From: Bog-756 sp963745955
GTDB taxonomy: Bacteria; Actinomycetota; Acidimicrobiia; Acidimicrobiales; RAAP-2
NCBI GenBank assembly: GCA_963745955.1
Contig: CAVUZI010000003.1
Location: 85,636 to 149,635 of the forward strand
Reading direction: 5' to 3'
Length of the DNA stretch: 64,000 nt
Position numbers and translations under genes: made by a program. Each line of letters starts with the position of its first letter. Positions within the stretch are counted from its first letter, which is position 1. The notes under the pieces are model-generated. The model was given only the letters and a program-made list of their open reading frames with translations. It did no database searches and was not told the DNA's origin. Shown piece by piece: positions 7,644 to 15,261 of the stretch.

Positions 7644-8261
7644 ATGACCACGACGGGACCGCTCACCCTCGAGGACATCGCCGACCAGCGCGCCTACGAG
7701 CGCGAACGGGACGAGTTCCGCTCGAACGTCATCGCGGCGAAGAAGCTCCGGCGGGTGTCGGTGGGGCCGGTGGTGACCCTGGTCTTCGAGAGCCGGCTGA
7801 CCATCCGGTTCCAGGTCCAGGAGATGGCCCGGGCTGAGAAGATGGTCACCGACGAGCAGATCCAACACGAATTGGACGTCTACAACCGGCTGCTCCCGAC
7901 GCCGGGCGAGCTGTCGGCCACCTTGTTCATCGAACTGACCAGCGAAGAGGACCTCCGTACCTGGTTGCCGCGCCTGGTGGGCATCGAGAGCGCATGTCGG
8001 ATACGCATCGGGAGCGGGGACGACCTCACCGTGGTCCGCTCGGTGGCCGAGTCGACCCATCAGGCCAATCTGACCCGGGAGGAGACCACTTCGGCCGTCC
8101 ACTACGTGCGCTTCCCGTTCACCGACGAGCAGATCGCCGCGTTCAGTGCCGGTCCCGCACTCCTTGCCGTCGACCATCCGAACTACCCCGGGGGCGTGCC
8201 CGGCGTCGAACTGGGCGATGCCACCCGGAGCGAGCTGCTGGCCGACCTCGGCGGGGGCTGA
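7644..8261 (+). CDS. DUF3501 family protein
   Basis: A 205-residue member of DUF3501, recognised from LTLEDIADQRAYERERDEFR at the N-terminus, the basic AAKKLRRVSVGPVVTLVFE, and EQIQHELDVYNRLLPTPGEL near residues 72-91. The family has no established biochemical role; its genes commonly sit next to rubrerythrin genes, as here, which suggests a part in peroxide defence. A GGAG ribosome site lies just before the ATG. No membrane segment or signal peptide is seen. It is convergent with the encapsulin gene 25 bp downstream. Confidence 0.8.
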   Translation: MTTTGPLTLEDIADQRAYERERDEFRSNVIAAKKLRRVSVGPVVTLVFESRLTIRFQVQEMARAEKMVTDEQIQHELDVYNRLLPTPGELSATLFIELTSEEDLRTWLPRLVGIESACRIRIGSGDDLTVVRSVAESTHQANLTREETTSAVHYVRFPFTDEQIAAFSAGPALLAVDHPNYPGGVPGVELGDATRSELLADLGGG

Positions 8262-8285
8262 GCGAGAGCCCGACCCTGCGGGCCG

Positions 8286-9092
8286 TCAGCGGTGGGCGAG
8301 ATGCACCGCCGCCTCCGGCGTGTTGATGTGGAAGGTGAGTGTCTCCTCGATGAAGAGGTCGACCGAGGCGGCGTCGTCGGCGCGGTAGCCGATCGAGAAG
8401 TCCTCGCCCACGGTCAGCTCGAAGTCACCACCGCGCTGGCTCAGTACCACGGCACCGTCGACCGCCGGCGCCCACACCACGGGGCCGTCGAGGATCTGGC
8501 GGAGGTGCTCGAACACCGGATAGCCGCCGTGCTCGGTTGTCTCGGTGACACCTGTGAAGCAACGGGGCCCGAGGGCGATGGCATAGGGGCCGGACACGTC
8601 GGCGGCCCGGAGCGCAGCGACTGCCTTGGCCACATGTCCGGGATAGTGGCTGTAGTCGTCGCTGATGATCACCGGCTCGTGGGGGGAGGTGGCGACGATA
8701 CCGGCGACCGGACCCTGTTCGTACCCGTGGAAGACCAGGTGGTCCTCGGCCACGGCCGCGGCGCGTGAGGCGACGATCACCGGGTCCAGATCGGGGTCGG
8801 TCGCGCCCCGGTCGACCGCGGCCAGCTCGGACTTGGACAGTGAGAACGGGGACCGGAGCTCGATGAGCGGCTTGATCCTGCGGAGCGACGCTTCGACCGG
8901 ACCCAGGGGACCGCTGTCCAGGCTGTCGACCCGGCCGACGTCGACCGAGGAGTACTCCCACCCCAACGGGCCGGAGAAGTCCACCAGCCGCCGGGCGGCC
9001 AGGAAGTGCTTCAACGACCGTGTCGCTTCGGCGTCGATCTGCTGCCACGAACCGTCGGTGATCGGGGCCAGCTCTCGCATCAGGTGGTTCAT
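8286..9092 (-). CDS. Encapsulin shell protein (family 1, Cfp29/linocin-like)
   Basis: A 268-residue shell protein with the HK97 capsid fold. The start MNHLMRELAPITDGSWQQID, then EATRSLKHFLAARRLVDFSGP, RRIKPLIELRSPFSLS, AEDHLVFHGYEQG, ILDGPVVWAPAVDGAVVLS and QRGGDFELTVGEDFSIGY, match the family-1 encapsulin pattern end to end. The length equals typical T=1 shells (about 265 residues). Such proteins self-assemble into protein nanocompartments that load cargo through a C-terminal peptide. Its ATG overlaps the stop of the upstream beta-barrel gene (ATGA at 9089-9092), so cargo and shell are translated together. It is convergent with rubrerythrin-DUF3501. Confidence 0.95.
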   Translation of the reverse strand: MNHLMRELAPITDGSWQQIDAEATRSLKHFLAARRLVDFSGPLGWEYSSVDVGRVDSLDSGPLGPVEASLRRIKPLIELRSPFSLSKSELAAVDRGATDPDLDPVIVASRAAAVAEDHLVFHGYEQGPVAGIVATSPHEPVIISDDYSHYPGHVAKAVAALRAADVSGPYAIALGPRCFTGVTETTEHGGYPVFEHLRQILDGPVVWAPAVDGAVVLSQRGGDFELTVGEDFSIGYRADDAASVDLFIEETLTFHINTPEAAVHLAHR

Positions 9093-9829
9093 GGGAGCAT
9101 CCTGCTTTCGTGTCGTAGATTGCCGATGCCGAGACTCCCGTCTGCGGCCAAGACCTGGGCCAGCGGGTTCGGCGTGGGGGCGCCGACCCGGGTGAGCGTG
9201 TTGCGGTCGATGTGGGAGAAGGGCTCGGTGCGGTCGGGAATGTCGAGCACGCCCTCCTCCTCGTACGACCAGGTGCCGTCCGGGTGGACCGTGACGGACA
9301 TCCGGTAGCTGAGCGTGCGGAACGCCTGCTGGAGGAACGGGTTGGACAGGATCCCGAAGATCTCGGAGCCGGCCTCGGCCCGGACCTCGAAGGTGGTGGC
9401 GTCCGGCTCGGCGGTGCCCCCGGCCAGGAGCACCTGGCCCCTCGGGATGCCCAGCGTGAGCAGGACTGCGTTCGTGGCCGGCTCCCACAGCCAGAATCCC
9501 ACCTGGTCGTGGAAGGTCTCCACCTCGGCCGGCTTGACGATGTGGGTGTGGTAGCGGAGTCCGTAGAACAGTTGGGGTCCGTTGGTCTGGCGATCGATGG
9601 GCTGGAGCTCGTACCTCTCGACGAAGGCGTTCTGCTCGGCTCCGCCGGCAGCCGGGTGTTCGTCGGCCCCACCCGCGCTCTCCCAGATCCCGGCCAGCGG
9701 GGCCAGGGGTCCGAGGTTGGACAAGGTGTCGGGATCCCCATCGGGCTCGGTGTACAGGTCGGAGCCGTAGAACGTGCCCGCGGCCATCGCCGCCGCGGCG
9801 TCGTCGTCGGCCCGGCTCTCTGCGTCCAT
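9089..9829 (-). CDS. Heme-binding beta-barrel (nitrobindin/FABP-like, DUF1794) encapsulin cargo
   Basis: A 246-residue protein of the FABP-like heme-binding beta-barrel family (DUF1794, related to nitrobindin). Recognisable parts are LGPLAPLAGIWES near 39-51, ETFHDQVGFWLWEP, GIPRGQVLLAGG and the closing FSHIDRNTLTRVG. The last 17 residues, after a Pro/Ala-rich linker, are DGSLGIGNLRHESRMLP. The part LGIGNLR fits the encapsulin cargo-loading consensus (LGIGSLK/R). The gene precedes the shell gene and overlaps it by 4 bp. Nitrobindins bind heme and react with nitric oxide or peroxynitrite; whether this one keeps the heme-ligand histidine I cannot confirm. It is a convincing dedicated cargo by motif and context, unproven by experiment. 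Confidence 0.88.
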   Translation of the reverse strand: MDAESRADDDAAAAMAAGTFYGSDLYTEPDGDPDTLSNLGPLAPLAGIWESAGGADEHPAAGGAEQNAFVERYELQPIDRQTNGPQLFYGLRYHTHIVKPAEVETFHDQVGFWLWEPATNAVLLTLGIPRGQVLLAGGTAEPDATTFEVRAEAGSEIFGILSNPFLQQAFRTLSYRMSVTVHPDGTWSYEEEGVLDIPDRTEPFSHIDRNTLTRVGAPTPNPLAQVLAADGSLGIGNLRHESRMLP

Positions 9830-9837
9830 GGCACGAC

Positions 9838-9868
9838 AGTGTAGGACGACGCCCTTCGGTCATGACCG
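9838..9868 (-). promoter_or_regulatory. Promoter and 12-bp palindrome of the encapsulin operon
   Basis: Read on the minus strand, TACACT (9843-9838) is a plausible -10 box only 8 bases before the cargo ATG, so the transcript would be nearly leaderless; no Shine-Dalgarno is present. The perfect palindrome CGGTCATGACCG (9857-9868) covers the -35 position, a good place for a repressor. The regulator is not identified. Confidence 0.45.
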
Positions 9869-9894
9869 GTCCCGTCGCAGGTGGGCGGCACGGG

Positions 9895-9961
9895 CGGGCA
9901 AGGTCCCCCTGGTGGACGGGCAAGGTTCCCGCCAACTGGCGGAGTCACATCCGGGCAAGGT
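9895..9961. repeat. Three copies of cgggcaaggt upstream of ssb
   Basis: Direct repeats of cgggcaaggt at 9895, 9917 and 9952 lie in the 237-bp region between the divergent encapsulin operon and ssb. The spacing of 22 and 35 bp is irregular. The role is unknown. Confidence 0.6.
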
Positions 9962-10066
9962 CGGCCGCCCATCATCGACCCGTCACCCGGACGGGGGACC
10001 CGGCCGACTCCCGATGAGGGGGCCCGCCGGCAACGACACTCGTGCAGACGAGAGAAGAGGAACGCC

Positions 10067-10507
10067 ATGAGCTCGACGACGACCACCATCACCGGCAACC
10101 TGACCCGTGATCCCGAGATCCGCTACACCAGGGACGGGCAGGCCACCACCTCCCTCGGCGTGGCGGTCAACCGCCGGTGGCAGAACCGCGAATCCAACGA
10201 GTGGGAGGAGTCGACTTCGTTCTTCGACGTGGTGACATGGCGCGACCTGGCCGAGAACGTCGCCCTCAGTCTGACCAAGGGCATGCGGGTGGTGGTGACC
10301 GGCCGCCTCGAGCAGCGGAGCTGGGAGACCGAGGAGGGCGATCGGCGGTTCAAGGTGGAGATCGTGGCCGACGAGGTCGGCGCCAGCCTGCGATTCGCCA
10401 CCGTCGACGTGCACAAGGTCGAGCGCCACCAGGGCATCGACGGCGACCAGAGCCCCGGCAACGGCAGCACCGGGACCGAGGACGAAGCGGTGGGAGCGGG
10501 AAGCTGA
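10067..10507 (+). CDS. ssb: Single-stranded DNA-binding protein
   Basis: A 146-residue OB-fold protein. MSSTTTTITGNLTRDPEIRY starts the domain, and SLGVAVNRRWQNRE, SFFDVVTWRDLAENV and GMRVVVTGRLEQRSWE are typical SSB strands. The domain ends near residue 110 and is followed by an acidic, glycine-rich tail. The canonical C-terminal DDDIPF acidic tip is absent (the protein ends EAVGAGS), as in accessory actinobacterial SSBs, so this is probably not the main replication SSB. The GAAGAGG ribosome site precedes the ATG. Confidence 0.85.
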   Translation: MSSTTTTITGNLTRDPEIRYTRDGQATTSLGVAVNRRWQNRESNEWEESTSFFDVVTWRDLAENVALSLTKGMRVVVTGRLEQRSWETEEGDRRFKVEIVADEVGASLRFATVDVHKVERHQGIDGDQSPGNGSTGTEDEAVGAGS

Positions 10508-10530
10508 TCCCCGTCCTGTTCGCTCCGTCG

Positions 10531-10845
10531 GTGCGCCTGACCAAGGGGGAGGTGTTCTCCGCCTGTCAGGCACTGGCCGATGCCGACCGCTGCCTGGTGC
10601 GAGCCGGCCGGACGCGGGAGGCCGGTGCCCTCGGCGATCTGTTCGAGCTCCTCGAGGCCCGGATGGTGGCCGACGAGGTCCCGTTCGCCGACCTGTCCCG
10701 GCCGGCCGACCTGCTCCGGCTCGCCGACGAGTCCCAGCTCGCCGGCCTGTCCCAGACCACCGGAGCCGGACCGTCCCGTGCCGGTCCGGTCGGCGCTCAG
10801 TCCCCGGAAGGCTCGTACTCGATCGACAGCGAGTTCACGCAGTAG
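10531..10845 (+). CDS. Small hypothetical protein downstream of ssb
   Basis: A 104-codon frame follows ssb with a possible GTG start at 10531, or an earlier non-standard start right after the ssb stop. The product is alpha-helical in appearance: TKGEVFSACQALADADRCLV, then a leucine-rich LGDLFELLEARM and DLLRLADESQLAGLSQ. Its last 16 codons run antisense into the 3' end of msrB, which weakens the case for the full length. I do not recognise the family. Confidence 0.35.
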   Translation: MRLTKGEVFSACQALADADRCLVRAGRTREAGALGDLFELLEARMVADEVPFADLSRPADLLRLADESQLAGLSQTTGAGPSRAGPVGAQSPEGSYSIDSEFTQ

Positions 10846-11222
10846 CGCTGACCGGTCGGCAGCGGTCCGTCGGGGAACACGTGGCCGAGATGGCCACCGC
10901 ACCTGGCACAGGTGATCTCGGTCCGTGTCATCCCGAAGGTCCGATCGGTGTGCTCGTTGATGACACCGTCATCGAGAGCCCGGTAGAAGCTCGGCCACCC
11001 CGAACCGGAGTCGAACTTGGTGTTGCTCGGGAACAGCGCCGCCCCGCACCCGGCGCAGGTGAACATCCCACTCCCTTCCACGTGCAGGAGCTCCCCGGAC
11101 CACGCCGGCTCCGTGCCCTTCTGGCGCAGCACGGCGTAGCGCTCGGGGGAGAGCCTGGCCCGCCACTCCTCGTCAGTGAACTCGACCCGCTCGCCGGTGT
11201 CTGTTCCGGTGTTCTCTTCCAT
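10797..11222 (-). CDS. msrB: Peptide-methionine (R)-S-oxide reductase
   Basis: A 141-residue MsrB that repairs methionine-R-sulfoxide. FTCAGCGAALF (C56/C59) and ITCARCGGHLGHVF (C105/C108) bind the structural zinc; SGSGWPSFY and QRYCVNSLSIEY (catalytic C128) form the active site. I chose the ATG at 11222 (MEENTGTD) because GGGAAGAG lies just upstream; further in-frame ATGs at 11264 and 11282 would add a non-conserved N-terminus. Monocistronic. Confidence 0.92.
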   Translation of the reverse strand: MEENTGTDTGERVEFTDEEWRARLSPERYAVLRQKGTEPAWSGELLHVEGSGMFTCAGCGAALFPSNTKFDSGSGWPSFYRALDDGVINEHTDRTFGMTRTEITCARCGGHLGHVFPDGPLPTGQRYCVNSLSIEYEPSGD

Positions 11223-11470
11223 TCCATCTCTCTTCCCGCCGGCCGGGGGGAGGGAAGAATCCATCCCACTTCCGGTCGACAACGATCACTAGGTGAAACG
11301 CTCGCAGGTCACGGTGTGTTCCCGTGTCGTGGGGTGCGCCGGGCCGGGGGGAATCCCGAAACCTGTTTGGTAGCGTCTCGGCAGATTTCGAGGGGCAGGG
11401 TCCGCCGGACGCGGGCTCCATCGGGGCTCCTGTCCGCCCGTCCGACCGACAGACGCCAGAGGACCGCACC

Positions 11471-12658
11471 ATGGACCTTCGAGACCGACCCGAGGACGAG
11501 GCCTTCCGCGCCGAGGTGCGGGCGTGGCTGGACGCCCACGTGGTCGGCGACTTCGCCGCCCTCGGCGGCCGGGGAGGATCGGGAGACGAAACCTTCGGAT
11601 TCGAGACCCGCCTCGAGTGGGAGCAGGTCCTCGCCGCCGATGGTTGGACCTGTATCGGTTGGCCGGTCGAGTACGGAGGTCGCGGGGCGTCCGTCGCCCA
11701 CCAGGTCATCTTCAACGAGGAGTATGTGAAGGCCAGGGCGCCGGGCCGGGTGAGCATCCTCGGGGAGGGCCTGATCGGTCCGACCATCATCCACTACGGA
11801 ACGGCCGAGCAGAAGGCGCGGTTCCTGCCCCCGATCGTGGCCGGCAAGGAGCTGTGGTGCCAGGGTTACTCCGAGCCCGGGGCGGGCAGTGACCTGGCCA
11901 ATGTGCAGACCCGGGCCGTGCTCGACGGGGACGAGTGGGTGGTGACCGGGCAGAAGGTGTGGACGTCGCTGGCCCACCAGTCCGACTGGTGCTTCGTGGT
12001 CTGCCGCACCGAGCCGGGGTCGGTCCGCCACCGAGGCCTTTCCTACCTGCTCGTGCCCATGGACCAGCCCGGCGTCGAGGTCCGTCCCATCACCCAGCTC
12101 ACCCGCACCTCCGAGTTCAACGAGGTCTTCTTCGACGGTGCCCGCACCGCGGCGGCAAACGTGGTCGGCGAGGTGGGGGACGGTTGGCGGGTGGCGCTCG
12201 CCACCCTGGCCTTCGAACGCGGGGTGGGGCTGCTCGGCCACCAGCTCTCCTTCCGGCGAGAGCTCGACCATCTCATGGCCGTGGCCCGGGCCAACGGCTC
12301 GGCATCGGATCCGGTCATCCGACAGCGCCTGGCCCGCTCCTTCGGCGAGCTCGAGATCCTCCGGTACAACACGCTGCGCAGCCTGTCGGGCATCGACGGG
12401 CCGGTGGCGCCACCCGAGGCGTCGATCATGAAGCTCTACTGGGCCAGCTGGCACCGCAGGATGGGCGAGCTGGCCATCGACGTCCTGGGCCCGACCGGCG
12501 TCGTGGCCGAGGGCTTTCCCTACGAGCTGGACGAGTTCCAGCGCACCTTCTTGTTCAGCAGGTCGGAGACGATCTACGGCGGCTCGAACGAGATCCAGAA
12601 GAACATCATCGGCGAGCGGGTGCTCGGCCTGCCGCCCGAACCGAAGGGGACGGCATGA
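11471..12658 (+). CDS. Acyl-CoA dehydrogenase (FadE30-like)
   Basis: A 395-residue FAD-dependent acyl-CoA dehydrogenase. The N-terminal helical domain begins MDLRDRPEDEAFRAEVRAWL; ELWCQGYSEPGAGSDL carries the flavin-contact region near residue 135; the C-terminal IYGGSNEIQKNIIGERVLGLP is the family signature. It overlaps the next gene by ATGA. The order acyl-CoA dehydrogenase, SDR, CoA ligase parallels the mycobacterial fadE30-ipdF-fadD3 set that starts breakdown of steroid rings C and D (HIP pathway), which suggests the role but does not prove it. A half-palindrome AAACctGTTT lies at 11359-11368 upstream. Confidence 0.85.
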   Translation: MDLRDRPEDEAFRAEVRAWLDAHVVGDFAALGGRGGSGDETFGFETRLEWEQVLAADGWTCIGWPVEYGGRGASVAHQVIFNEEYVKARAPGRVSILGEGLIGPTIIHYGTAEQKARFLPPIVAGKELWCQGYSEPGAGSDLANVQTRAVLDGDEWVVTGQKVWTSLAHQSDWCFVVCRTEPGSVRHRGLSYLLVPMDQPGVEVRPITQLTRTSEFNEVFFDGARTAAANVVGEVGDGWRVALATLAFERGVGLLGHQLSFRRELDHLMAVARANGSASDPVIRQRLARSFGELEILRYNTLRSLSGIDGPVAPPEASIMKLYWASWHRRMGELAIDVLGPTGVVAEGFPYELDEFQRTFLFSRSETIYGGSNEIQKNIIGERVLGLPPEPKGTA

Positions 12659-13459
12659 CCGACGACGACACGGGCGGGCCCACGATCCCGGATCCACCCT
12701 CCGGGCACGGGCTCCTCGAACGGCAAGGTGGTGGTCGTCACCGCCGCGGCCGGCACCGGCATCGGGTTCGCCACGGCCAGACGGTGCGTCGAGGAAGGGG
12801 CCACGGTGGTCATCTCGGACGCTCACGAGCGTCGGCTGGGGGAGGCGGCCGACGCGCTGGCCGAGCTGGCCGGCGAACGGCCTCTGGCCGTGCCCTGCAA
12901 CGTGACCGACGAGTCCCAGGTCGGGCACCTCTACGACGCGGCGGCGGAGCACCATGGCCGGTTCGACGTGGCCGTCAACAACGCCGGGCTCGGTGGGCAG
13001 GTCGACGTGGTGGACATGACCGACGACCAGTGGGCCCTCGTCCTCGACGTGACCCTGACCGGGACCTTCCGCTGCATGCGGGCCGCCCTCCGCCACTTCT
13101 ACGCCCGCGGTGGGGGAGGGGTCATCGTCAACAACGCCTCGGTGCTCGGTTGGCGGGCCCAGGCCGGGCAGTCCCACTACGCCGCGGCCAAGGCCGGGGT
13201 GATGGCGCTCACCCGCTGCGCGGCCGTCGAGGCGGTTCCCCACGGCGTCCGCATCAACGCGGTCTCCCCGAGCCTGGCCGTCCACCCGTTCCTCAACAAG
13301 GTCATGGCCGACGAGGAGCTGGAGGAACTGAGCCGGCGGGAGGTCTTCGGTCGCGGCGCCGAGGTGTGGGAGGTGGCCAACGTCATCGCCTTCCTCGCCA
13401 GCGAGTACGCCACCTTCATGACCGGTGAGGTGGTCTCGGTGAGCAGCCAGCATCCCTGA
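12655..13459 (+). CDS. SDR family oxidoreductase (IpdF-like), with frameshift
   Basis: A short-chain dehydrogenase of about 267 residues. The ATG at 12655 overlaps the fadE stop and encodes MTDDDTGGPTIPDPPSGHGLL; the Rossmann core VVVVTAAAGTGIGFATARR then continues in the next frame, so one extra base lies near 12716-12718. Downstream NNAGLGG, the catalytic YAAAK and the closing TGEVVSVSSQHP are intact. The start GHGLL-NGKVVVVTAAAGTGIG resembles mycobacterial IpdF, the 5-OH-HIP-CoA reductase, in agreement with the neighbours. The frameshift is more likely a consensus error than a mutation because the rest is perfectly conserved. Confidence 0.82.
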
Positions 13460-13485
13460 GCCGGCGATCGAACTACCCTGACGGA

Positions 13486-15150
13486 GTGTCAGATGTGACC
13501 GATCCCCGAGGGGATCTTCAGTGGGGGACCATCCCGGGGCTGGTGGAGGATGCCGCCGCCCGGTTCGGTGAGCTGGAGGCGGTGGTCGACGTCCACGGAC
13601 CGGACGGCTCGACCATCCGTCTCACCTTCGACCGACTGGCCGATGAGGTGGCCTCGGCCACCCGGGCCATCGTGGCCAACGGGATCGAACGTGGCGACCG
13701 GGTGGCCATCTGGGCGCCCAACTGTGCCGAGTGGGTGGTCGCCGCCCTCGGCGCGGTCGGCGCCGGGGCCCTCCTGGTGCCACTCAACACGCGGTTCAAA
13801 GGGGCCGAGGCTGCGCAGATCCTGGCCCAGTCCGGGGCCCGGTTGCTCTTCACCGTCGACGGGTTCCTCGGGAACGACTACACGCGGCTCCTCGACGACG
13901 CGGTGGCCGCGGGGGCCAAGGTGCCCGAGCTCGAGCGGGTGGTGGTCCTCCGCCGGGGTGACGGAGCCCCGGGCCCGTCGACGGCCAAGGGTGACCCGCT
14001 GGTCGACTGGGAGGTCTTCTTGCAGGAGGGTGGGGCGTGCTCGGCCGACGTGGCCGCCGGCCGCACCGCCTCCATCACCTCGGGGGACCTCTCCGACCTG
14101 GTGTTCACCTCGGGGACCACCGGGCTTCCCAAGGGGGCGATGACCACCCACGGTCAGACGTTGCGCACGTTCGCCACCTGGTCCGAGGTGGTCGGGCTGC
14201 GCCGCGGGGACCGCTACCTGATCGTGAACCCCTTCTTCCACACCTTCGGCTACAAGGCCGGCATCCTGGCCTGCCTGATGACCGGGGCCACCATGGTGCC
14301 CGAGCCGGTCTTCGACGTCGACCGGGTCATGTCGAGGGTCGAGACCGAACGCATCACCGTGCTTCCGGGCCCGCCGACCATCTTCCAGTCCATCCTCGAC
14401 CACCCCGAACGCAAGGGGTTCGACCTTTCGTCGCTGCGCCTCGTGGTCACCGGCGCCGCCGTCGTCCCGGTCGAGCTGGTGAAGGGGCTGTGGTCCGACC
14501 TCGGCATCGAGACCGTGCTCACCGCCTACGGGCTGACCGAGGCGACCGGGACGGTGACCATGTGCCGCCGGGGCGACTCCGCCGAGGTGATCTCGGGCAC
14601 GTCGGGCCGGGCCATCCCCGACGTGGACGTCCGGATCATCGGCGGCGACGGGGTCGAGCTCCCGAGGGGTGAGGCCGGCGAGATCGTCGTGCGGGGGTAC
14701 AACGTCATGCGGGGGTACTTCAACGACTCCGAGGCCACCGACGAGGCCATCGACATCGACGGGTGGTTGCACACCGGTGACGTGGGGATGATGGACGGTG
14801 CCGGAAATGTCACCATCACCGACCGTCTGAAGGACATGTACGTGAGCGGTGGGTTCAACGTCTACCCGGCCGAGGTCGAGGCCGTCCTCCGGCTCCACCC
14901 CGGGGTCGCGCAGGTGGCCGTGGTCGGCGTGCCCGACCGGCGGCTGGGCGAGGTGGGCCTGGCTGTGGTGGTGCCGGCCCCGGGTCCCGATCCGGGCGAC
15001 CTCGACGATGGTCTGATCTCGTGGGCCCGCGAACGGATGGCCAACTACAAGGTGCCGAGGCAGGTGGTGGCCGTCGACTCGCTTCCCGTCAACGCCAGCG
15101 GCAAAGTGCTGAAGCGAGAGTTGCGGGACGGGTACCCACGGCCGGAATGA
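13486..15150 (+). CDS. Acyl-CoA ligase (FadD3-like, AMP-forming)
   Basis: A 554-residue ANL-superfamily ligase that adenylates a carboxylic acid and transfers it to CoA. DLVFTSGTTGLPKGAM is the P-loop near residue 205, TAYGLTEATGT the A5 motif, DGWLHTGDVGMMD the A7 motif, and VNASGKVLKREL holds the catalytic lysine. The start is GTG (VSDVTDPRGD). Behind an acyl-CoA dehydrogenase and an SDR, it fits a FadD3-type HIP-CoA ligase, though generic fatty-acid activation is not excluded. Confidence 0.88.
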   Translation: MSDVTDPRGDLQWGTIPGLVEDAAARFGELEAVVDVHGPDGSTIRLTFDRLADEVASATRAIVANGIERGDRVAIWAPNCAEWVVAALGAVGAGALLVPLNTRFKGAEAAQILAQSGARLLFTVDGFLGNDYTRLLDDAVAAGAKVPELERVVVLRRGDGAPGPSTAKGDPLVDWEVFLQEGGACSADVAAGRTASITSGDLSDLVFTSGTTGLPKGAMTTHGQTLRTFATWSEVVGLRRGDRYLIVNPFFHTFGYKAGILACLMTGATMVPEPVFDVDRVMSRVETERITVLPGPPTIFQSILDHPERKGFDLSSLRLVVTGAAVVPVELVKGLWSDLGIETVLTAYGLTEATGTVTMCRRGDSAEVISGTSGRAIPDVDVRIIGGDGVELPRGEAGEIVVRGYNVMRGYFNDSEATDEAIDIDGWLHTGDVGMMDGAGNVTITDRLKDMYVSGGFNVYPAEVEAVLRLHPGVAQVAVVGVPDRRLGEVGLAVVVPAPGPDPGDLDDGLISWARERMANYKVPRQVVAVDSLPVNASGKVLKRELRDGYPRPE

Positions 15151-15179
15151 CCCGGGCGCGCCGGCCTTCGGTCCGGCAG

Positions 15180-15237
15180 GTTCCGATCAGTCGTTCGGCG
15201 GGTTCCGATCAGCAGAAGTTCGACGAGTTCCGATCAG
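15180..15237. repeat. Three copies of gttccgatcag
   Basis: Exact 11-bp direct repeats start at 15180, 15202 and 15227 in the 111-bp gap between the ligase and alcohol dehydrogenase genes, directly ahead of the latter's ribosome site. The degenerate text between copies (gtcgttcggcg, agttcgacga) hints at a longer decayed unit. Confidence 0.75.
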
Positions 15238-15261
15238 GAAGACAAGAGAGGGAGGGATGCC

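Noticed and set aside
11359..11368. AAACctGTTT as a KstR-type operator ahead of the FadE30-like gene
   Set aside because: Only the AACnnGTT core matches; the outer T and A of the consensus are missing, so chance occurrence is likely.
11309..13453. A 714-codon minus-strand open frame
   Set aside because: Antisense of the acyl-CoA dehydrogenase and SDR genes, both of which have conserved motifs on the plus strand.
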